DNA of 52,438 nucleotides from Streptomyces sp. RPT161 (GCF_027533845.1 NZ_JAPZVN010000034.1:1-52438); one strand, 5' to 3'. Positions 1 through 10,143 are shown, counted from the first letter of the stretch. Numbers and translations are program-made. Notes: generated from the letters alone by a model not told the origin.

Positions 1-72
1 ACCCCGTCCTGAGCCCTCATCGGACACACAGGTGTCCGCGGCACTCGTCGAGGCGGAGATGACAACGTACTG

Positions 73-110
73 GAGCGGGGCGCCCGGATGCAAATCCGGG
101 CGCCCCGCTC
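73..110. terminator. Perfect 17-bp stem, bidirectional terminator after RNase J
   Basis: Arms 73-89 and 94-110 pair without a mismatch around a 4-base loop (GCAA on the plus strand). The stem begins 13 bases past the RNase J stop codon, so it should end that transcript; being symmetric, it could also end a plus-strand gene lying to the left. Bases 1-72 hold no gene I can support. Confidence 0.75.
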
Positions 111-122
111 GTTGACGATCCG

Positions 123-1808
123 TCAGACCTCTACGACCACAGGCAGGATCATCGGGCGACGGCGGTAGGTGTCGGAGACCCACTTGCCGACGACCCGTCG
201 GATGAGCTGCTGCACCTGGTGTGGTTCCAGAACGCCGTCCTCGGCGGACCTGAGCAGCGACTCCTCGATCTTCGCCACCACCGGTGCGAACGCCGCGTCC
301 TCAATGCCCGAGCCGCGCGCCTGGATGTCGGGGCCGCCAACGATCTTGCCCGTCGTGCTGTCCACCACGACGAAAATGGAGACGATGCCCTCGTCGCCGA
401 GAATGCGGCGGTCCTTGAGCGAGGTCTCGGTGACATCGCCGACGGACAGACCGTCGACGTACACATATCCCGCCTGCACCTTGCCGGTGATCCTGGCGAC
501 GCCGTCGACCAGGTCCACGACCACGCCGTCCTCGGCGATGACCGTGCGCTCCTTCGGAACGCCGGTGGCGATTCCGAGATCCGCGTTGGCCCGCAGATGG
601 CGCCATTCACCGTGCACCGGCATGAGATTGCGCGGCTTGCAGATGTTGTAGAAGTACAGGAGCTCACCGGCCGACGCATGGCCGGAGACATGCACCCGGG
701 CGTTGCCCTTGTGGACGACGTTGGCGCCCCAGCGGGTCAGCCCGTTGATGACCCGGTACACCGAGGTCTCGTTGCCGGGGATCAGCGAGGAGGCGAGCAC
801 CACCGTGTCGCCCTCGACGATCCGGATCTGGTGGTCGCGGTTGGCCATCCGGGAGAGCGCCGCCATCGGCTCGCCCTGCGAGCCGGTGCAGATCAGCACG
901 ATCTCCTCGTCCGGCAGGTCGTCCAGCGTCTTGACGTCCACCACCAGGCCGCCGGGAACGCGCAGATAACCGAGGTCGCGTGCGATGCCCATGTTGCGCA
1001 CCATCGAGCGGCCGACGAACGCCACCCGGCGCCCGTACTCGTAGGCCGCGTCGAGTACCTGCTGGATGCGGTGCACGTGGCTGGCGAAGCTGGCCACGAT
1101 GATGCGGCGCTCGGCCTTGGCGAAGACCTGACGCAGTACCGGCGTGATGTCGCGCTCGTGCGGGATGAAGCCGGGGACCTCCGCGTTGGTGGAGTCCGAC
1201 AGCAGCAGGTCGATGCCCTCCTCTCCGAGCCTGGCGAAGGCGGGCAGGTCGGTGAGGCGGCCGTCCAGCGGAAGCTGGTCCATCTTGAAGTCGCCGGTGT
1301 GCACGACCATGCCCGCGGGGGTGCGGATGGCGACGGCCAGGGCGTCCGGAATGGAGTGGTTGACGGCGACGAACTCGCAGTCGAAGGGGCCGATGCGTTC
1401 CCGGCGGCCTTCCTCGACCTCCAGCGTGTACGGCCGGATGCGGTGCTCCTGGAGCTTGGCCTCGATCAGGGCGAGGGTGAGCTTCGAGCCGATGAGCGGG
1501 ATGTCGGGCTTCTCGCGCAGCAGGAACGGCACGCCGCCGATGTGGTCCTCGTGACCGTGGGTGAGGACGATGCCCACCACGTCGTCGAGGCGGTCCCTTA
1601 TGGAGGTGAAGTCGGGCAGGATCAGATCGATTCCGGGCTGCTCCTCCTCCGGGAAGAGCACCCCGCAGTCGACGATCAGCAGTCGGCCACCGAATTCGAA
1701 GACCGTCATGTTGCGGCCGATCTCACCGAGGCCGCCGAGCGGGGTGATGCGCAGGCCGCCCTGCGGCAGGGCAGGGGGCGCCGCGAGATCAGGGTGCGGA
1801 TGGCTCAA
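123..1808 (-). CDS. rnj: Ribonuclease J
   Basis: A 561-aa metallo-beta-lactamase/beta-CASP ribonuclease that processes and degrades RNA by endonucleolytic and 5'-to-3' exonucleolytic cleavage in the cytoplasm. The zinc-binding HGHEDH motif is at residues 84-89, NHSIPD at 150-155 and HTGDFK at 170-175; the length is normal for actinobacterial RNase J. The start is a TTG (codon at 1806-1808) preceded by GGAGATAC at a good distance, giving the N-terminus MSHPHPDL. It lies about 100 bases downstream of dapA on the same strand, an arrangement typical of Streptomyces. A 13-bp inverted repeat lies just upstream of its ribosome site and may control expression. Confidence 0.95.
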   Translation of the reverse strand: MSHPHPDLAAPPALPQGGLRITPLGGLGEIGRNMTVFEFGGRLLIVDCGVLFPEEEQPGIDLILPDFTSIRDRLDDVVGIVLTHGHEDHIGGVPFLLREKPDIPLIGSKLTLALIEAKLQEHRIRPYTLEVEEGRRERIGPFDCEFVAVNHSIPDALAVAIRTPAGMVVHTGDFKMDQLPLDGRLTDLPAFARLGEEGIDLLLSDSTNAEVPGFIPHERDITPVLRQVFAKAERRIIVASFASHVHRIQQVLDAAYEYGRRVAFVGRSMVRNMGIARDLGYLRVPGGLVVDVKTLDDLPDEEIVLICTGSQGEPMAALSRMANRDHQIRIVEGDTVVLASSLIPGNETSVYRVINGLTRWGANVVHKGNARVHVSGHASAGELLYFYNICKPRNLMPVHGEWRHLRANADLGIATGVPKERTVIAEDGVVVDLVDGVARITGKVQAGYVYVDGLSVGDVTETSLKDRRILGDEGIVSIFVVVDSTTGKIVGGPDIQARGSGIEDAAFAPVVAKIEESLLRSAEDGVLEPHQVQQLIRRVVGKWVSDTYRRRPMILPVVVEV

Positions 1809-1822
1809 AAGTATCTCCTTAC

Positions 1823-1863
1823 CACTCGCGCCACGTGCCCTACGCGGGTTCGTGGCGCGAGTG
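1823..1863 (-). promoter_or_regulatory. 13-bp perfect inverted repeat in the RNase J leader
   Basis: Arms 1823-1835 and 1851-1863 are perfectly complementary with a 15-base loop. On the minus strand the stem ends a few bases before the AAGGAG ribosome site of the RNase J gene and has no U-run after it. It is therefore more like a leader hairpin, for example an RNase target, than a plain dapA terminator, though it could serve as both. Confidence 0.55.
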
Positions 1864-1909
1864 CGTCGTGCTGTGTTTCCGGTCCGGTATTCAGTTGTGA
1901 AGTCTTTTG

Positions 1910-2809
1910 CTAGAGCTGTACCCCGCCCGCGGCGAGATCCCTCTTCAGCTGCTCGGTCTCGTCCTCGGACAGTTCCACCAGGGGCAGCCGTAGCGGCCCG
2001 CCTGGCAGGCCCTTCAGGCCGAGGGCGGCCTTCACCGTGATGACGCCCTGGGTGCGGAACACGCCGGTGTAGACGGGCAGCAGCCGCTGGTGGATCTCCA
2101 GGGCCTTGGCCACGTCGCCCGCGAGGTAGGCCTCGACCAGGGAGCGCAGCTCGGGCGTGACCAGGTGGCTGACGACCGAGACGAAGCCGACCGCGCCGAC
2201 CGACAGCAGCGGCAGGTTGAGCATGTCGTCGCCGGAGTACCAGGCCAGGCCGCTGCGCGCGATGGTCCAGCTGGCCCGCCCGAGGTCGCCCTTGGCGTCC
2301 TTGTTGGCGACGATGCGCGGGTGCTCGGCGAGCCGGACGATGGTCTCGGTCTGGATCGGGACACCGCTGCGGCCGGGGATGTCGTAGAGCATCACCGGGA
2401 GGTCGGTGCTGTCCGCGATGGCGGTGAAGTGCCGGTACAGGCCCTCCTGGGTGGGCTTGCTGTAGTACGGCGTCACGGTGAGCAGGCCGTGGGCTCCGGC
2501 CCGTTCGGCCTGGCGGGCGAGTTCGACACTGTGCCGGGTGTCGTTGGTGCCGACACCGGCGACGACGAAGGCGCGGTCGCCGACCGCTTCCCGTACCGCC
2601 CGCACCAGCTGCTCTTTCTCCGCATCGCTGGTGGTCGGGGACTCGCCGGTGGTGCCGTTGACGATCAGGCCGTCGTTGCCTGCGTCCACCAGATGGGCGG
2701 CGAGGCGCTGTGCGCCGTCGACGTCGAGGGCGCCGTCCGGGGTGAACGGCGTGACCATTGCGGTCAGGACCCGCCCGAAGGGGGTCTGCGGTGTGGAGGT
2801 CGGAGCCAT
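1910..2809 (-). CDS. dapA: 4-hydroxy-tetrahydrodipicolinate synthase
   Basis: A 299-aa TIM-barrel enzyme that condenses pyruvate with aspartate semialdehyde, the first step committed to diaminopimelate and lysine synthesis. GTTGE (52-56) is the pyruvate-carboxylate binding turn, Y142 in LYDIPGR is the conserved active-site tyrosine and K170 in NKDAK is the expected Schiff-base lysine. It starts at ATG. The gene lies between thyX and RNase J on the same strand, and dapB, the next enzyme of the pathway, is 2.6 kb away. Streptomyces often carry several dapA paralogues, so this may not be the only one. Confidence 0.93.
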   Translation of the reverse strand: MAPTSTPQTPFGRVLTAMVTPFTPDGALDVDGAQRLAAHLVDAGNDGLIVNGTTGESPTTSDAEKEQLVRAVREAVGDRAFVVAGVGTNDTRHSVELARQAERAGAHGLLTVTPYYSKPTQEGLYRHFTAIADSTDLPVMLYDIPGRSGVPIQTETIVRLAEHPRIVANKDAKGDLGRASWTIARSGLAWYSGDDMLNLPLLSVGAVGFVSVVSHLVTPELRSLVEAYLAGDVAKALEIHQRLLPVYTGVFRTQGVITVKAALGLKGLPGGPLRLPLVELSEDETEQLKRDLAAGGVQL

Positions 2810-2886
2810 GGGTCCAACGCTACTCGTAGCGAGTACGGGGGTGTCCCCTCGGGGACCTTCGCGGCTGCCCCAAGAGGCTGCTCAGA

Positions 2887-2932
2887 GGATTCCGGCGCTG
2901 CCTGCTCGGGGGTCCAAGCAGCACCGGAATCC
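2887..2932. terminator. Hairpin between thyX and dapA
   Basis: A 9-bp perfect stem (2887-2895 with 2924-2932) has a partly self-complementary loop (TGCT with AGCA). It lies about 100 bases past the thyX stop and about 80 bases before the dapA start, so it could end thyX transcripts or form part of a dapA leader. Two smaller inverted repeats nearer dapA lie at 2821-2835 and 2843-2856. Confidence 0.45.
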
Positions 2933-3033
2933 GTTTCTGCAGCCTAGATGAACTTCACCAATACCCGCAATTTGGACACTTGAGGCACTGGTTCGACGGC
3001 CCGTGTGTCAGCGCACGTCAACTGGTGTCCGCA

Positions 3034-3771
3034 CTACGGGGCGATACGTCCGTTGGCGTTGAAGGCCGCGTGGGTCAGCGGCATGAGCTTGGCCCACTCC
3101 GCCTCCATCTTCTCGCCCACCATCTCGATCTCCCGCTGCGGGAACGAGGGCACCTTGGCCAGCTCGTGCTGGGTGCGCAGACCGATGAAGTGCATCAGCG
3201 AACGCGCGTTGCAGGTGGCGTACATCGAGGAGTACAGGCCGACGGGGAGCACCGAGCGGGCGACCTCGCGGGCCACACCGGCCGCCAGCATCTCCTGGTA
3301 GGCCTCGTACGCCTGACGGTAGGAGTCCTGCATCACGCGTCCGGTCAGTTCCTGCTGCGCGGGGGTGCCCTCCACGAACACGTACTTACCGGGACGGCCC
3401 TCCTGCACCAGCTTGCGGCTCTCGTCCGGCACGTAGAAGACCGGCTGCAGCTCGCGGTAGCGGCCGGACTCCTCGTTGTACGACCAGCCGACGCGGTGCC
3501 GCATGAACTCCCGGAAGACGAAGATCGGCGCGCTGATCAGGAAGGTCATCGAGTTGTGCTCGAACGGGCTGCCGTGCCGGTCGCGCATCAGGAAGTTGAT
3601 GAGCCCCTTGGACCGTTCGGGGTCCTTGGCCAGCTCGTCGATGGACTGCTCCCCCGCGGTTGACACTCGCGCCGCCCACAGCACGTCCGAGTCCGCCGCG
3701 TTGTGCTTGACCAGTTCCACGGTCATGTCGCTGCGGAACCGTACAGCGGTCTCAGTGGAGGTGTCGGTCAC
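3034..3771 (-). CDS. thyX: FAD-dependent thymidylate synthase ThyX
   Basis: A 245-aa flavin-dependent enzyme that methylates dUMP to dTMP using methylene-tetrahydrofolate and NADPH. The ThyX signature starts at residues 91-93 (RHR) and continues VGWSYNEESGRY; it has one more residue between RHR and the serine than the usual RHR-x7-S spacing, which matches my memory of other Streptomyces ThyX proteins. The start is GTG (3769-3771) with GGAAGGA seven bases upstream. It is followed on the same strand by dapA. The leader carries a terminator-like hairpin (3838-3860) and a second small hairpin (3800-3815), which suggests control by premature termination. Confidence 0.95.
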   Translation of the reverse strand: MTDTSTETAVRFRSDMTVELVKHNAADSDVLWAARVSTAGEQSIDELAKDPERSKGLINFLMRDRHGSPFEHNSMTFLISAPIFVFREFMRHRVGWSYNEESGRYRELQPVFYVPDESRKLVQEGRPGKYVFVEGTPAQQELTGRVMQDSYRQAYEAYQEMLAAGVAREVARSVLPVGLYSSMYATCNARSLMHFIGLRTQHELAKVPSFPQREIEMVGEKMEAEWAKLMPLTHAAFNANGRIAP

Positions 3772-3837
3772 CAGTGGTCCTTCCTGCCTGCGGTTGTCGC
3801 CTGGGGACGCCCAGGGGGCGGCGCCAAGCTTACGTCG

Positions 3838-3860
3838 AAAAATCCCCGGAGATTCCGGGG
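3838..3860 (-). promoter_or_regulatory. Attenuator-like hairpin with U-run upstream of thyX
   Basis: On the minus strand a perfect 7-bp stem (3854-3860 with 3844-3850, 3-base loop) is followed by A and five T. This is a classical intrinsic-terminator layout, uncommon in such GC-rich DNA. No minus-strand gene lies just upstream for it to end: it sits 67 bases before the thyX start, in the region shared with a divergent gene. A premature terminator in the thyX leader fits best. A second hairpin (3800-3805 with 3810-3815) lies between it and thyX. Confidence 0.5.
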
Positions 3861-3944
3861 GAAACGGGCACTACCGGGCGGCTTCGTACGTTTCCAGGCC
3901 AGACGCCGAAGCAGGCGCGAGCCCACGACCAGGGAGGGTGCCCT

Positions 3945-4187
3945 ATGTTCCGCCGGGGAGAGCCGGTTCCGTTCGCCTTCGTCGCCGAGGCGGACCGCTT
4001 CCGAAGCAATGTGACCCCTCCCCCGCGCGAACGTGCCACCCGCGTCCAGCTCGCCGGGCGCATACTCGCGACGGTCACCGTGGTCGCCTCCCTGGTGGGT
4101 GCCGTCGTCCTCGGCATGCCCGCGTTGGAAGTGCACCAGCCGGGCACCACCGGCCAGCATTCGGCGACAGCCGCCCAGCACCGCTAG
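3945..4187 (+). CDS. Small single-pass membrane protein
   Basis: An 80-aa protein starting at an ATG with AGGGAGGG placed correctly upstream (3931-3938). The first 36 residues are polar and cytoplasm-like; one hydrophobic segment follows (ILATVTVVASLVGAVVLGMP), then a short polar tail. This predicts a single-pass inner-membrane protein with the N-terminus inside. It is divergent from thyX and followed by another membrane protein gene 137 bases on. I do not recognise a function; it looks like the small conserved membrane proteins found beside thyX in streptomycetes. Confidence 0.75.
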   Translation: MFRRGEPVPFAFVAEADRFRSNVTPPPRERATRVQLAGRILATVTVVASLVGAVVLGMPALEVHQPGTTGQHSATAAQHR

Positions 4188-4324
4188 CGCCACCCGGCGC
4201 CGCGCCCGCTGTCGCAGAGCAGGCATCGGCGCCCAGCCGCGCCTGACCGGCCGCTGAACGGCGCTGGTAGCCTCACCCGTCACAGAGCCACCCATGCCTG
4301 TCCGACGGAAGGGACGTCGACGCC

Positions 4325-4888
4325 GTGCCCCTGTCCTTCCTCACCGCCGACGGCGGCCACGACCAGCCTTCTGACGCCGCTCCCACCGCGCGGCACCATG
4401 CCGCCAGGGACTCCGAGGACCACTGGTGGCGGCCGTACCGGCCGGGCCCATGGCGGGTGGCGATCGCCTCGCTGCTGTTGGTGATCGCCTCGTACCTGCT
4501 GTTCGCCGGGGTGATCGTGGCCGCGGCGGGCCGCCTGACCGGTGCCGGGCTGAGCATCGGCACCGCGGTGCTGGTGATCGCCGGGGCGCTGCGGTCGCTG
4601 CGGATGGGCGTCTGGGTGAGCGGCCGGGGGCTGCGGCAGGTCGGCCTGCTGCGTACGGTGACGGTGCCGTGGGGGCGGGTCAGGGCGGTACGCACCGCGC
4701 AGCAGCCGGTGAAGTGGCTGGCGCTGCCGCGCACCGTGCAGGGCCAGGCGCTGGTGCTCCAGGCTGCTGACGGCGCGGAGCCGCGCACCCTGATCACCGA
4801 CCACAACGCGGACTTCCTCGGCCGCTCCGACGCCTTCGACCTCGCGGCGGACGTGGTGGAGGACTGGGCGACCCGCTCGCGCGGCTGA
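4325..4888 (+). CDS. PH-domain-like membrane protein
   Basis: A 187-aa protein with a GTG start and GGAAGGGA upstream (4307-4314). After a polar N-terminus it has two hydrophobic segments (about residues 42-62 and 66-84). A beta-rich C-terminal domain follows whose pattern (GVWVSGRGLRQVGLLRTVTV, then VPWGRVRAV) resembles the bacterial PH domain of small actinobacterial membrane proteins. Such proteins usually place the PH domain on the cytoplasmic face; the ligand is unknown. It converges with the 150-aa membrane gene at 4935-5387. The family call rests on pattern recognition. Confidence 0.7.
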   Translation: MPLSFLTADGGHDQPSDAAPTARHHAARDSEDHWWRPYRPGPWRVAIASLLLVIASYLLFAGVIVAAAGRLTGAGLSIGTAVLVIAGALRSLRMGVWVSGRGLRQVGLLRTVTVPWGRVRAVRTAQQPVKWLALPRTVQGQALVLQAADGAEPRTLITDHNADFLGRSDAFDLAADVVEDWATRSRG

Positions 4889-4934
4889 ACCAGGCGGTGC
4901 GGCGGCACGGGGCCGCCGCCCCCGGGCGGGTGCC

Positions 4935-5387
4935 CTACCCCCGTACCGCCTTGCCGTCGTGCAGGGCGATGGCCCGCTGCATCGCCTTGCGGGCGCGGGG
5001 GGTGTCGCGGGCATCGTGGTAGGCGACGGCCAGCCGGAACCAGCAGCGCCAGTCCTCCGGGGACGCCTCGGCCTCCGCCTTGCGCCGGGCGAACACCTCG
5101 TCCGCGGAGGCCCGGTCGATCCGGCCGCCGGGAGTGCGCGCCAACTCGTCCACCGGCAGGCCGCCTTCGGCGTCCAGCTCCTTGGCGAGCTGGTCCGCCC
5201 GGTGCGCGAAGCGGGTGGTCTGCCACAGGAACCAGGCGCCGATCAGCGGAATGATCAGCACGGCCACGCCGAACACGACGGTGATCGGGGTGCCCTGCTC
5301 GATGAGCACCACGCCCCGGTCGCCGGCCAGCACGAAGTAGACGACCAGGACGGCGGCCAGGACGAAATACGTGATCTTGGCGCGCAC
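4935..5387 (-). CDS. Two-segment membrane protein with TPR-like tail
   Basis: A 150-aa protein starting at GTG only 5 bases after the dapB stop, so it is the last gene of the pnp-M16-dapB transcript. Residues 1-20 and about 33-53 are hydrophobic. The remainder is soluble, with an arrangement (PEDWRCWFRLAVAYHDARDT, then ARKAMQRAIAL) that resembles a single tetratricopeptide helix pair. Its presence next to dapB is common in streptomycetes. No function is known to me; a role in protein-protein contact at the membrane is only a guess. Confidence 0.75.
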   Translation of the reverse strand: MRAKITYFVLAAVLVVYFVLAGDRGVVLIEQGTPITVVFGVAVLIIPLIGAWFLWQTTRFAHRADQLAKELDAEGGLPVDELARTPGGRIDRASADEVFARRKAEAEASPEDWRCWFRLAVAYHDARDTPRARKAMQRAIALHDGKAVRG

Positions 5388-5392
5388 GTCCC

Positions 5393-6166
<774 letters not shown>

Positions 6167-6192
6167 TTAGGGGGCTTCAGTCCCGGCCGCGC

Positions 6193-7575
6193 TCAGGCCA
6201 CGGCCTCGTGCAGCCGCGCCGCCTGCTTGCCCAGCGGGCCGATCGCGGCCAGCGACGGGCGGGCGTCCAGCACATCACGCGCCACCGCCCGTACGTCGTC
6301 CGGGGTGACGGCGGCGATCTTGGCCAGCATCTCGCCCACCGACAACTGCTCGCCCCAGCACAGCTCGCTCTTGCCGATGCGGTTCATCAGGGCCCCGGTG
6401 TCCTCCAGGCCAAGCACGGTGGAGCCGGACATCTGCCCGGCGGCCCGCCGCAACTCCTCGTCCGACAGACCGTGTTCCACGATGTCGTGCAGCTGGTCGC
6501 GGCAGATCTTGAGCACCTCGCCGGTCTTGTTCGGCGCGCACCCCGCGTACACCCCGAACAGGCCGCAGTCGGCGAACGAGGTGGTGTACGAGTACACCGA
6601 GTAGGCAAGGCCGCGCTTCTCCCGGACCTCCTGGAACAGCCGGGAGCTCATGCCGCCGCCCAGCGCGGTGTTGAGCACGCCGAGCGCCCAGCGCCGCTCG
6701 TCGGTGCGGGACAGTCCGGGCATGCCGAGGATGACGTGCGCCTGCTCGGTGCGGTGGTCCAGCAGCTCGACGCGTCCGACGCCGCGCACCGTACGGGCGC
6801 CGGAGCGTGGTGGCGCCGGCAGCGCCATGGGGTCGCCCAGCGCGCCCGCCCGCTCGAAGGCGCGGCGCACCTGGCGTACCACCTTGCCGTGGTCGATGTT
6901 GCCCGCGGCCGCGACGACCAGGTTCGGCGCGCCGTAGTGCCGGTCGTAGAAGCGGGCGATCTGGTCCCGGGTCAGCGCGTTGATGGTGTCGACCGTGCCG
7001 AGCACCGGACGGCCCAGCCGGGAGTCGCCGAGAACCGCCGTGGTGAACAGGTCGTGCACCTGGTCGCCCGGGTCGTCCTCGGTCATCGCGATCTCTTCGA
7101 GGACCACGCCGCGCTCCGCGTCCACGTCCTCGGCGGTGATCAGCGAGCCGGTGAGCATGTCGCAGATGACGTCGATGGCCAGCGGCAGGTCGGTGTCGAG
7201 CACCCGCGCGTAGTAGCACGTGTACTCCTTGGCGGTGAACGCGTTCATCTCGCCGCCGACCGCGTCGACCGCCGCGGAGATGTCCAGCGCGGTACGCCGC
7301 TCGGTGCCCTTGAAGAGCAGGTGCTCCAGGTAGTGCGTGGCGCCGTTGAGCTTGGGCGTCTCGTCCCGCGAGCCGACGCCGACCCATATCCCGAACGTCG
7401 CCGAGCGGACGGTCGGCAGGGTCTCGGTGACGATCCGCAGGCCGCCGGGGAGGACCGTCCTGCGGACCGTGCCGCCGCCGTCCTCGCCCTTGAGCACGGT
7501 GCGGGTGGTGGTACGGGGGACGGCCCGCCCCTCGGAAGAGGTGCGGGCCGTCCCACGGTGCGTTGCCGAGGTCAC
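6193..7575 (-). CDS. M16-family zinc peptidase (processing-peptidase type)
   Basis: A 460-aa protein of the insulinase/mitochondrial processing peptidase family. The zinc motif HYLEH (HxxEH) is at residues 81-85 and the third ligand is predicted as E161, the usual 76 residues later; the C-terminal half carries the second, non-catalytic M16 domain. The GTG start overlaps the pnp stop by four bases (GTGA), so translation is coupled to pnp. Gene order pnp-M16-dapB is standard in streptomycetes. No signal peptide is visible, so it is probably cytoplasmic; the physiological substrate is unknown. Confidence 0.92.
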   Translation of the reverse strand: MTSATHRGTARTSSEGRAVPRTTTRTVLKGEDGGGTVRRTVLPGGLRIVTETLPTVRSATFGIWVGVGSRDETPKLNGATHYLEHLLFKGTERRTALDISAAVDAVGGEMNAFTAKEYTCYYARVLDTDLPLAIDVICDMLTGSLITAEDVDAERGVVLEEIAMTEDDPGDQVHDLFTTAVLGDSRLGRPVLGTVDTINALTRDQIARFYDRHYGAPNLVVAAAGNIDHGKVVRQVRRAFERAGALGDPMALPAPPRSGARTVRGVGRVELLDHRTEQAHVILGMPGLSRTDERRWALGVLNTALGGGMSSRLFQEVREKRGLAYSVYSYTTSFADCGLFGVYAGCAPNKTGEVLKICRDQLHDIVEHGLSDEELRRAAGQMSGSTVLGLEDTGALMNRIGKSELCWGEQLSVGEMLAKIAAVTPDDVRAVARDVLDARPSLAAIGPLGKQAARLHEAVA

Positions 7576-9794
7576 TTGGCGGACTCGTCCTTCGCGGCCT
7601 CGTCCGCGCCGTCCTCGCCCTCGATGACCGGGATCAGCGACAGCTTGCCGCGCTGGTCGATCTCGGCGATCTCGACCTGGACCTTGGCGCCGACTCCCAG
7701 CACGTCGTCCACGTTCTCCACCCGCTTGCCACCGGCGAGCTTGCGGATCTGCGAGATGTGCAGCAGACCGTCCTTGCCCGGCATCAGCGAGACGAACGCG
7801 CCGAACGTGGTGGTCTTGACGACGGTGCCCAGGTAGCGCTCGCCGACCTCGGGCATCGTCGGGTTGGCGATGCCGTTGATGGTGGCGCGGGCGGCCTCGG
7901 CGGCCGAGCCCTCGGAGGCGCCGATCAGCACCGTGCCGTCGTCCTCGATGGCGATCTCGGCGCCGGTGTCCTCCTGGATCTGGTTGATCATCTTGCCCTT
8001 GGGGCCGATGACCTCGCCGATCTTGTCGACCGGGATCTTGATGCTGATGATCCGCGGCGCGTTCGGGGACATCTCGTCCGGAACGTCGATGGCCTCGCTC
8101 ATCACGTCCAGGATGTGCAGTCGCGCGTCCCGGGCCTGCTTCAGCGCGGCGGCCAGCACCGAGGCGGGGATGCCGTCGAGCTTGGTGTCGAGCTGCAGCG
8201 CGGTGACGAACGTCTTGGTACCGGCGACCTTGAAGTCCATGTCGCCGAACGCGTCCTCGGCGCCCAGGATGTCGGTGAGCGTCACGTAGTGCGTCTCACC
8301 GTCGATCTCCTGCGAGATCAGGCCCATGGCGATACCGGCGACCGGGGCCTTCAGCGGCACACCGGCGTTCAGCAGCGACATGGTCGACGCGCACACCGAG
8401 CCCATCGAGGTCGAGCCGTTGGAGCCCAGCGCCTCGGAGACCTGGCGGATGGCGTACGGGAACTCCTCGCGGGTGGGCAGCACCGGGATCAGCGCCCGCT
8501 CGGCCAGCGCGCCGTGGCCGATCTCGCGGCGCTTGGGCGAGCCGACGCGGCCGGTCTCACCGGTGGAGTACGGCGGGAAGTTGTAGTTGTGCATGTAGCG
8601 CTTGCGCGTCTCGGGCGACAGCGTGTCCAGCTGCTGCTCCATGCGCAGCATGTTCAGCGTGGAGATGCCCAGGATCTGGGTCTCGCCGCGCTCGAACAGC
8701 GCCGAGCCGTGCACCCGCGGCACGACCTCGACCTCGGCGGACAGGGTGCGGATGTCGGTGACACCGCGGCCGTCGATGCGGACCTTGTCCTTGATGACGC
8801 GCTCGCGGACCAGCTTCTTGGTCAGCGCGCGGTAGGCGGCGGAGATCTCCTTCTCGCGCCCCTCGAACTGCGGCAGCAACTTCTCGGCGGCCAGGGCCTT
8901 GACCCGGTCCAGCTCGGCCTCGCGGGCCTGCTTGCCGGCGATGGTCAGGGCCTGGGCCAGCTCGTCGCGGACCGCCTCGGTGAGCGCCTCCAGGACGTCG
9001 TCCTGGTAGTCGAGGTAGATCGGGAACTCGGCGGTGGGCTTGGCGGCCTTGGCGGCGAGGTCCGACTGGGCCTTGCACAGCGCCTTGATGAACGGCTTGG
9101 CAGCCTCAAGACCGGCGGCCACGACCTCCTCGGTCGGCGCCTCGGCGCCGCCCTCGACCAGCTTGATGGTCTTCTCGGTGGCCTCGGCCTCGACCATCAT
9201 GATCGCGACGTCGCCGTCCTCGAGCGTGCGGCCGGCGACGACCATGTCGAACACGGCCTCTTCCAGCTCGCTGTGGGTCGGGAACGCCACCCACTGGCCG
9301 CGGATCAGCGCGACGCGCACGCCGCCGATCGGGCCGGAGAACGGCAGACCGGCGAGCTGCGTCGAGGCGGAGGCGGCGTTGATGGCGACCACGTCGTAGA
9401 GGTGGTCCGGGTTGAGCGCCATCACCGTGGCGACGACCTGGATCTCGTTGCGCAGGCCCTTCTTGAAGGACGGGCGCAGCGGGCGGTCGATCAGTCGGCA
9501 GGTGAGGATGGCGTCCTCGGAGGGGCGGCCCTCACGGCGGAAGAACGAGCCGGGGATCCGCCCGGCCGCGTACATCCGCTCCTCGACGTCCACCGTCAGC
9601 GGGAAGAAGTCGAGCTGGTCCTTGGGGTGCTTCGACGCGGTGGTGGCCGACATGACCATGGTCTCGTCGTCCAGGTACGCCACGGCGGAGCCGGCGGCCT
9701 GGCGGGCGAGGCGGCCCGTCTCGAAGCGGATGGTACGGGTGCCGAAGGAGCCGTTGTCGATGACGGCGTCGGCGTAGTGGGTCTCGTTCTCCAC
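7572..9794 (-). CDS. pnp: Polyribonucleotide nucleotidyltransferase (PNPase)
   Basis: A 740-aa phosphorolytic 3'-to-5' exoribonuclease and RNA 3'-polymerase; in Streptomyces it also supplies poly(A)-like tails. It shows two RNase PH domains joined by a helical region. A KH domain ([15 protein letters not shown], about residues 610-650) and a C-terminal S1 domain ([18 protein letters not shown]) follow. The GTG start at 9794, giving [11 protein letters not shown], has AAGGAG ten bases upstream and matches the usual PNPase N-terminus; an ATG further upstream in the same frame is not needed. It is preceded by rpsO, with three hairpins between the two genes. Confidence 0.96.
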   Translation of the reverse strand: MENETHYADAVIDNGSFGTRTIRFETGRLARQAAGSAVAYLDDETMVMSATTASKHPKDQLDFFPLTVDVEERMYAAGRIPGSFFRREGRPSEDAILTCRLIDRPLRPSFKKGLRNEIQVVATVMALNPDHLYDVVAINAASASTQLAGLPFSGPIGGVRVALIRGQWVAFPTHSELEEAVFDMVVAGRTLEDGDVAIMMVEAEATEKTIKLVEGGAEAPTEEVVAAGLEAAKPFIKALCKAQSDLAAKAAKPTAEFPIYLDYQDDVLEALTEAVRDELAQALTIAGKQAREAELDRVKALAAEKLLPQFEGREKEISAAYRALTKKLVRERVIKDKVRIDGRGVTDIRTLSAEVEVVPRVHGSALFERGETQILGISTLNMLRMEQQLDTLSPETRKRYMHNYNFPPYSTGETGRVGSPKRREIGHGALAERALIPVLPTREEFPYAIRQVSEALGSNGSTSMGSVCASTMSLLNAGVPLKAPVAGIAMGLISQEIDGETHYVTLTDILGAEDAFGDMDFKVAGTKTFVTALQLDTKLDGIPASVLAAALKQARDARLHILDVMSEAIDVPDEMSPNAPRIISIKIPVDKIGEVIGPKGKMINQIQEDTGAEIAIEDDGTVLIGASEGSAAEAARATINGIANPTMPEVGERYLGTVVKTTTFGAFVSLMPGKDGLLHISQIRKLAGGKRVENVDDVLGVGAKVQVEIAEIDQRGKLSLIPVIEGEDGADEAAKDESAK

Positions 9795-9818
9795 TATGGG
9801 GATTCTCCTTGTGTCTGC

Positions 9819-9838
9819 CCCCGGGCAACCGCCCGGGG
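9819..9838 (-). promoter_or_regulatory. 8-bp hairpin just upstream of pnp
   Basis: Perfect 8-bp GC stem (9819-9826 with 9831-9838, loop AACC) about 8 bases from the pnp ribosome site. In Streptomyces the rpsO-pnp spacer is a known RNase III target; this hairpin and the one at 10011-10031 are the candidates here. The rest of the 392-base rpsO-pnp spacer shows no gene. Confidence 0.5.
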
Positions 9839-10010
9839 ACCCTCTGCGGTGGAGCGCCGCACGTGTGCCGACCCACGGTCCCGGCCGGGCCGGTCTTCGA
9901 TCGAAGCCACCGGGTGCCGCGCTCGCGCGCTGCCCGGGGGCCACTACCGAGGACCGGCGCCTCTGGCACCGACTCGGCGGTCGGCTGGCGCGGGCGCTCC
10001 TCCTTCTTCC

Positions 10011-10031
10011 GAAGCCTCTACCCGAGGCTTC
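10011..10031 (-). promoter_or_regulatory. 8-bp hairpin in the rpsO-pnp spacer
   Basis: Arms GAAGCCTC (10011-10018) and GAGGCTTC (10024-10031) pair perfectly around a 5-base loop. The position midway between rpsO and pnp fits an RNase III processing site or a pause structure ahead of an independent pnp promoter. Confidence 0.45.
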
Positions 10032-10143
10032 TCCGGTGTGAAGTTGTCTTCTGTGCGAAGTCGCCTTCGTCAGGTGGTACCGGGGCCAGCCTACAAAGCT
10101 TGCGGTCCGGGCACATGCGTGGCGTGGTCACACATACGGCAAA

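Noticed and set aside
1-72. End of a plus-strand gene at the window's left edge
   Set aside because: All three frames were read; none gives a convincing C-terminus, though the terminator at 73-110 would suit one.
219-1913. Long open frame on the strand opposite RNase J (564 codons)
   Set aside because: Mirror frame of a high-GC gene; composition is not protein-like, and the RNase J reading has all catalytic motifs.
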